Below, in pieces: positions 32,416 to 35,703 of a stretch of DNA of 35,703 nucleotides. The notes under the pieces were generated by a model. The model had not been told where the DNA came from. It did not search any database and saw nothing but the letters and a program-made list of their open reading frames with translations. The translations under genes and the position numbers were made by a program. Source of the stretch: an uncultured Myxococcales bacterium (GTDB lineage: Bacteria > Myxococcota_A > Polyangia > Polyangiales > Polyangiaceae). Within the stretch, counting starts at the first letter, position 1, and each line of letters starts with the position of its first letter. Where the stretch lies: the NCBI GenBank assembly GCA_937949945.1, contig CALFEQ010000039.1, positions 1 through 35,703 of the forward strand, in the 5' to 3' direction.

Positions 32416-33993
32416 ATGACGAGCGCGGCCGCGATGATGATCGAGCGACTCGCCAAGGCCCGTCCGTCCCGTGAGCCGGCGACCCGTCACACGGTTCCCC
32501 TCGACATCCTCGTCGTCGACGACGACCAGGCGACACGCCTGAGCCTCGCGTACGCGCTCACCGATGCCGGTCACAACGTCACGGAGGCGCGCGACGGCGA
32601 AGAGGCGATGGAGCTCGTGTCCGAGCGGACATTCGACGTCGCGCTCCTCGACGTCCGCCTCCCCAAGGTCGACGGTCTCACGATCTTCCGGCGCCTGCGC
32701 CTCCGCGCGCCGACCACGGCGGTGATCCTGATGACGGCGTTCGCGACGATCCCCGACGCCGTCGCGTCGCTGCGCGAGGGCGCGTACGACTACGTGACGA
32801 AGCCGTTCGATCCCGAGGAGCTCACGCTTCGGGTCATCGGCCACATCGCGGAGCACGTCGCGCTCAAACGCGAGCTGGAGGAGGCGCGCCGGCTCGTCGC
32901 CAGTCGCGACGTCGGCTCACCCATCGTCGGCCACACGCCGGCGATGGTTCGCCTGGTGGAGCGCGTGAACACGGTCGCGCAGAGCGATGCGCCCGTCCTC
33001 ATCACGGGCGAGAGCGGGACGGGCAAGGAGCTCGTCGCCCACACGCTCCACGCACGCGGTCCGCGGAAGCTGGCCCCCTTCGTCGCGCTCGACTGCGCGG
33101 CGTTCCCCGAGCCTCTCATCGACGTCGAGCTCTTCGGCGAGGAGCGCGAATCGGGCGCGCCCGGAGCGCGGCGGCGCCGTGATGGACGCTTCGTGGCCGC
33201 CAACGGCGGCACCCTGCTCTTGGACGAGGTCTCTGCCTTGCCCCTCTCGACGCAGGCGAAGCTCCTCAGGACGATCGAGGAGGGCGTCGTCGTGCCCGTC
33301 GGCGGTACGGAACCGATTCCCGTCAACGTCCGCGTCGTCTCGACGACGGCGCACGACCTCAAGGCCCTCGTCGCGCAGGGCAAGTTCCGCAACGACCTCT
33401 ACCTCCGCCTTGCCGTCCTCGATCTGCACATCCCGCCGCTCCGCGAGCGTCGCGCGGACATGCCGCTCTTGGTTGCACACTTCCTCCGGCGCTACTGCCC
33501 CGGTCGCGTCCCGCCAGGGGTGTCGCCGCGCGCTTGGGACGCGCTCATGGAGTATCCGTTCCCGGGCAACGTCCGCGAGCTCGCGCACGCCATCGAGCGG
33601 GCCGTCGTGCTCGCGCGCGGGGGCGAGATCGACCTCGAGCACCTGCCCGAGGACATCGTCGGCGCGAGCCCCGAGAGCAACGCCGACACCCGCATCCAGC
33701 CGCTGTCGGTCGCGTTGAAGGACTTCGAGCGGCGCCACGTCACGCGCGCGCTCCACATCGCGAACGGCGACTGCGAGACCGCCGCCAACCTCCTCGGCAT
33801 CTCCGTGAAGACCCTGCAGCAGAAGATGGATCGTCACGGCATCCGCCCGCCCGCCTCGCAGCCGTCGCAGGCGTCGCGCCCGTCGGAGCCGCCGGAGGCA
33901 ACCGCCGAGGAGGCGCCGGACGAGACGACCATCCGAGCGCGGCCCGCCGAGCCGAGCCCTGCCGGCCAGGCGCGCGGCGGATCGGAGGGGTGA
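32416..33993 (+). CDS. NtrC-family response regulator lacking the GAFTGA loop
   Basis: The 525-residue protein has a receiver (30-148) with D79 in LLDVRLP and a conserved Lys in VTKPFDP. An AAA+ domain (about 165-400) follows, with Walker A GESGTGKE (198-205), Walker B GGTLLLDE (264-271) and arginine-finger region FRNDLYLRL. A Fis-type helix-turn-helix comes next (CETAANLLGISVKTLQQKM), then a Pro/Glu-rich tail. The loop after ELFG, which reads GAFTGA in sigma-54 activators, here reads RESGAPGARRRRDGRF. Without the Phe-Thr of that loop it probably cannot remodel sigma-54 polymerase and may act on another holoenzyme. No kinase is adjacent on the same strand. Confidence 0.9.
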   Translation: MTSAAAMMIERLAKARPSREPATRHTVPLDILVVDDDQATRLSLAYALTDAGHNVTEARDGEEAMELVSERTFDVALLDVRLPKVDGLTIFRRLRLRAPTTAVILMTAFATIPDAVASLREGAYDYVTKPFDPEELTLRVIGHIAEHVALKRELEEARRLVASRDVGSPIVGHTPAMVRLVERVNTVAQSDAPVLITGESGTGKELVAHTLHARGPRKLAPFVALDCAAFPEPLIDVELFGEERESGAPGARRRRDGRFVAANGGTLLLDEVSALPLSTQAKLLRTIEEGVVVPVGGTEPIPVNVRVVSTTAHDLKALVAQGKFRNDLYLRLAVLDLHIPPLRERRADMPLLVAHFLRRYCPGRVPPGVSPRAWDALMEYPFPGNVRELAHAIERAVVLARGGEIDLEHLPEDIVGASPESNADTRIQPLSVALKDFERRHVTRALHIANGDCETAANLLGISVKTLQQKMDRHGIRPPASQPSQASRPSEPPEATAEEAPDETTIRARPAEPSPAGQARGGSEG

Positions 33994-34040
33994 GCCGGCA
34001 CGCGAGCGCGCGCCCGCCAGGACGCGTAGACTGCGCTCCG

Positions 34041-34421
34041 ATGGCGAGCAAAGGTCGACCGTATCGGACCTTCGTCGTCGACGGCTTCGAGGTGCTCGTC
34101 GGCCGGGGCGACGCGGAGAACGATCACCTGACGTTCGACGTCGCCGAGCCGAACGACCTCTGGCTCCACGTCGGCGGAGGAACGCCCGGCAGCCACGTGG
34201 TCGTGCGCAATCCGGACGACGTCGACATCCCGCGTCCGGTGATCGAGCGCGCCGCGTCCATCGCCGCCTGGTACTCGAAGGCACGCGCGGCGCGCTCCGT
34301 CGACGTCCATTACTGCAAGGCGCGCGACGTCTCGAAGCCGCGTGGCGCGCCCGCGGGCCTGGTCCAGCTCGCGCGGTACAAGAGCATCCGCGTGACGCCG
34401 GCGCCGTTCGAGCGCGAGTGA
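34041..34421 (+). CDS. Stand-alone NFACT-R RNA-binding domain protein
   Basis: The 126-residue product is almost entirely an NFACT-R (DUF814) domain: GRGDAENDHLTFDVAEPNDL, WLHVGGGTPGSHVVVRN and the end VQLARYKSIRVTP. In RqcH/NEMF this domain sits at the end of a longer protein and helps recruit tRNA and mark stalled ribosomes. Here only the domain is encoded, without the NFACT-N and coiled-coil parts. It may be a small RNA-binding factor. The ATG at 34041 starts right at the domain. The open frame upstream of it lies in the NtrC-type gene and is a shadow. Confidence 0.85.
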   Translation: MASKGRPYRTFVVDGFEVLVGRGDAENDHLTFDVAEPNDLWLHVGGGTPGSHVVVRNPDDVDIPRPVIERAASIAAWYSKARAARSVDVHYCKARDVSKPRGAPAGLVQLARYKSIRVTPAPFERE

Positions 34422-34456
34422 CGTGAGCGAAGCTCGGGTGTGACGCGGTCGGCGGC

Positions 34457-35326
34457 TCACACGAGCGACGCGTCCTCCATCGCGTCTTCCTCGGCCTGCT
34501 CCGGGCGTACGTCCTTCGGCAGCACGAGCGTGAACGTGGTCGCGCCCGGCGTCGGGTCGACCTCGACGTTACCGCCATGCGCCTCGGTGAATCCGCGCAC
34601 GATGGCGAGCCCGAGCCCCGCGCCGGTGCGATCGGACCGCTTCACGTGCCACGTCCGATCGTAGAGGTGCTCGAGCGTATCTTTGGACAGCCCAGGCCCG
34701 CGATCGGTGACGCTCAGTCGCACCGCGCCGTCTTCGTCGCGGACACCGAGCACGATCTTGGAGCCCTCGGGCGCGAAGCGCGTGGCGTTGTCGAGCAGGT
34801 GGGCGAGGGCGCGGAGGATCCGATCGCGGTCGCAACGCAGGACGACGGGCGCGTCGGGCACGGACGTGACGACCTCGACCGAGCGCGCGGCCGCGGCCGG
34901 TCGCGCGGACTCGGCCGCGATCTCGACCAGCTCGCGTGCGTCGTTGATCCCCGTCCGCAGCACGACCGAGCCGGCCTCGACCTCGGACAGGTCCGCGAAG
35001 TCCCGCACGAGCCGCTCCATCTGCTTGGCGGACCGGAGCATGGCCTCGAGCACGCGCCGTGACCGGTTCGACGACTCGTCCTTGGGCAAGGTCGAAAGGA
35101 CGAAGTTTGCCCCCATGGTCACGGCCGCGAGCGGCGCCCGCAGATCGTGACAAATCGCGGAGAGGAGCGGGTCGCGCCCCTTCTTCGGGTCGCGCTTCGG
35201 GGCGAGCTCCTCGCTCGAGCCGCCCGAGGTCGAAGCGGGAGCGGCAGCCTGCGAGCCAGGCGAGCCCTCGGCCGGAGGGCCGGGCTTGCTCTGCGGTCCG
35301 CCTTCGTCAACCGGCGTCGGACGCAT
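34457..35326 (-). CDS. Soluble histidine kinase without sensor domain
   Basis: The 289-residue product has a disordered Pro/Ser-rich N-terminus (about 1-45), HisKA with H60 in SAICHDLRAPLAAV, and HATPase with LAHLLDNATRFAPEG, TDRGPGLSKDT and GAGLGLAIVRGFTEAHGG. All catalytic motifs look functional. No membrane helix and no PAS/GAF domain are seen, so input must come through a partner. It is convergent with the NFACT-R gene. I start at ATG 35326 (MRPTPVDEG); the frame is open further upstream to 35554 but with composition unlike protein. The regulator at 32416 is a possible partner, on the opposite strand. Confidence 0.85.
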   Translation of the reverse strand: MRPTPVDEGGPQSKPGPPAEGSPGSQAAAPASTSGGSSEELAPKRDPKKGRDPLLSAICHDLRAPLAAVTMGANFVLSTLPKDESSNRSRRVLEAMLRSAKQMERLVRDFADLSEVEAGSVVLRTGINDARELVEIAAESARPAAAARSVEVVTSVPDAPVVLRCDRDRILRALAHLLDNATRFAPEGSKIVLGVRDEDGAVRLSVTDRGPGLSKDTLEHLYDRTWHVKRSDRTGAGLGLAIVRGFTEAHGGNVEVDPTPGATTFTLVLPKDVRPEQAEEDAMEDASLV

Positions 35327-35602
35327 CGCCGTCAACGTACGGCGCGGTCCCCGGGTATCAATGGGGCCCCCGGACGCGCATCCAACCGAGCCGCTGTCGT
35401 GCTCTCGTGCCCGGCATCTCGGGGCCCGTATGGCATCTTCGAGGCCCGGACTTCGGCCCGGACGCGCATTGGTCGAGCCACTCTTGTGAACCGAGACGTT
35501 CGGGATTATGACGGAAGACCCCGCGCGCCAGCTCAGCCAGCGGTGCGGGGCCACACCTGGCTTCCACTTCGTCCTTCAGATAACGCCTAGCTTCATCTCG
35601 TT

Positions 35603-35698
35603 CGCGTCCGTAGCTCAGTTGGATAGAGCGACGGCCTCCGGAGCCGTAGAACGCGTCCGTAGCTCAGTTGGATAGAGCGACGGCCTCCGGAGCCGTAG
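35603..35698 (+). repeat. 47-bp tandem direct repeat of the tRNA-Arg 5' part
   Basis: Bases 35603-35649 and 35652-35698 are identical and separated by two bases. The repeat ends five bases before the window edge, so a contig-end assembly artefact cannot be excluded. Confidence 0.85.
35604..35649 (+). pseudogene. 5' fragment of tRNA-Arg(CCG), truncated copy
   Basis: This copy holds the acceptor 5' strand GCGTCCG, the D arm GCTC...GAGC and the anticodon arm with loop CTCCGGA. It stops at about tRNA position 46 and is followed by AA and then a second identical copy. The T arm and acceptor 3' strand are missing, so it cannot form a tRNA. Confidence 0.75.
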
Positions 35699-35703
35699 GT
35701 CGC
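35653..35703 (+). tRNA. tRNA-Arg(CCG), cut by window end
   Basis: Acceptor 5' strand GCGTCCG, TA, the D stem and loop, the anticodon stem ACGGC/GCCGT with loop CTCCGGA (anticodon CCG, reads the CGG codon), then the start of the variable loop (AGGTC). The T arm and 3' end lie outside the window. The first 47 bases, counted from one base upstream, repeat the fragment just before it exactly. Confidence 0.85.

Noticed and set aside
35369..35480. Imperfect repeat CCCGGACGCGCAT upstream of the tRNA
   Set aside because: Two copies of a short GC-rich word with poor flanking match; not convincing as a real repeat.

Overview
The window is very GC-rich DNA with many GTG starts, dense lipoproteins, several two-component systems, a Hanks-type Ser/Thr kinase, an FHA-domain protein, a PilZ protein and a GGDEF protein. 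Together with GxxExxY and FecR/ECF pairs this points to a member of the Myxococcota (Polyangia-like). That placement is inferred from gene content and style, not from a marker-gene tree. The odd length, a 7-bp microsatellite at base 1 and a tRNA repeat at the last base suggest the window is a whole draft contig.

Layout. 1-6773: a small lipoprotein, a convergent PhoB/PhoR-type two-component pair, a Pal-like OmpA lipoprotein, a purC-purS pair, the wreck of a lipoprotein gene, and an exported phosphodiesterase of the alkaline phosphatase superfamily. 6780-10989 (minus): one tightly packed operon of thiolase, metallo-beta-lactamase-fold hydrolase, a small unknown protein, an orphan FliH/SctL-like stator protein and a site-2 protease. 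11102-14380 (plus): a Cys-rich lipoprotein, a small basic protein, and an ECF sigma factor coupled to a FecR-type regulator. 14565-20083: a PilZ protein, then an operon of membrane protein, OmpR-type regulator, histidine kinase and a signal-peptidase-like protein, then a double zinc-ribbon/double FHA protein. 20092-27521: a GbsR-type regulator divergent from a YyaL/DUF255 protein, an 802-bp inverted-repeat-bounded element carrying a broken GxxExxY gene, an NAD(P)-binding protein, a poly(A) polymerase/CCA-type nucleotidyltransferase, and a Ser/Thr kinase. 27978-35703: dnaK with a clear terminator, a polytopic membrane protein, a diguanylate cyclase, an NtrC-type regulator lacking GAFTGA, a stand-alone NFACT-R domain, a soluble histidine kinase, and a tRNA-Arg(CCG) at the edge preceded by a copy of its own 5' part.

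The most unusual non-genic structures are three. First, an intergenic repeat family whose arms are tandem 7-mers (GGCTCCR) placed in inverted orientation; two complete copies lie between convergent gene pairs. Second, the 802-bp element at 23025-23826 has perfect 23-bp terminal inverted repeats, and its GxxExxY reading frame ends inside the right repeat. Third, two near-identical 27-bp hairpin units precede dnaK. Among proteins, the NtrC-type regulator without the sigma-54 contact loop and the signal-peptidase homologue without the usual catalytic lysine deserve attention. No CRISPR array, phage or complete transposase gene was seen.
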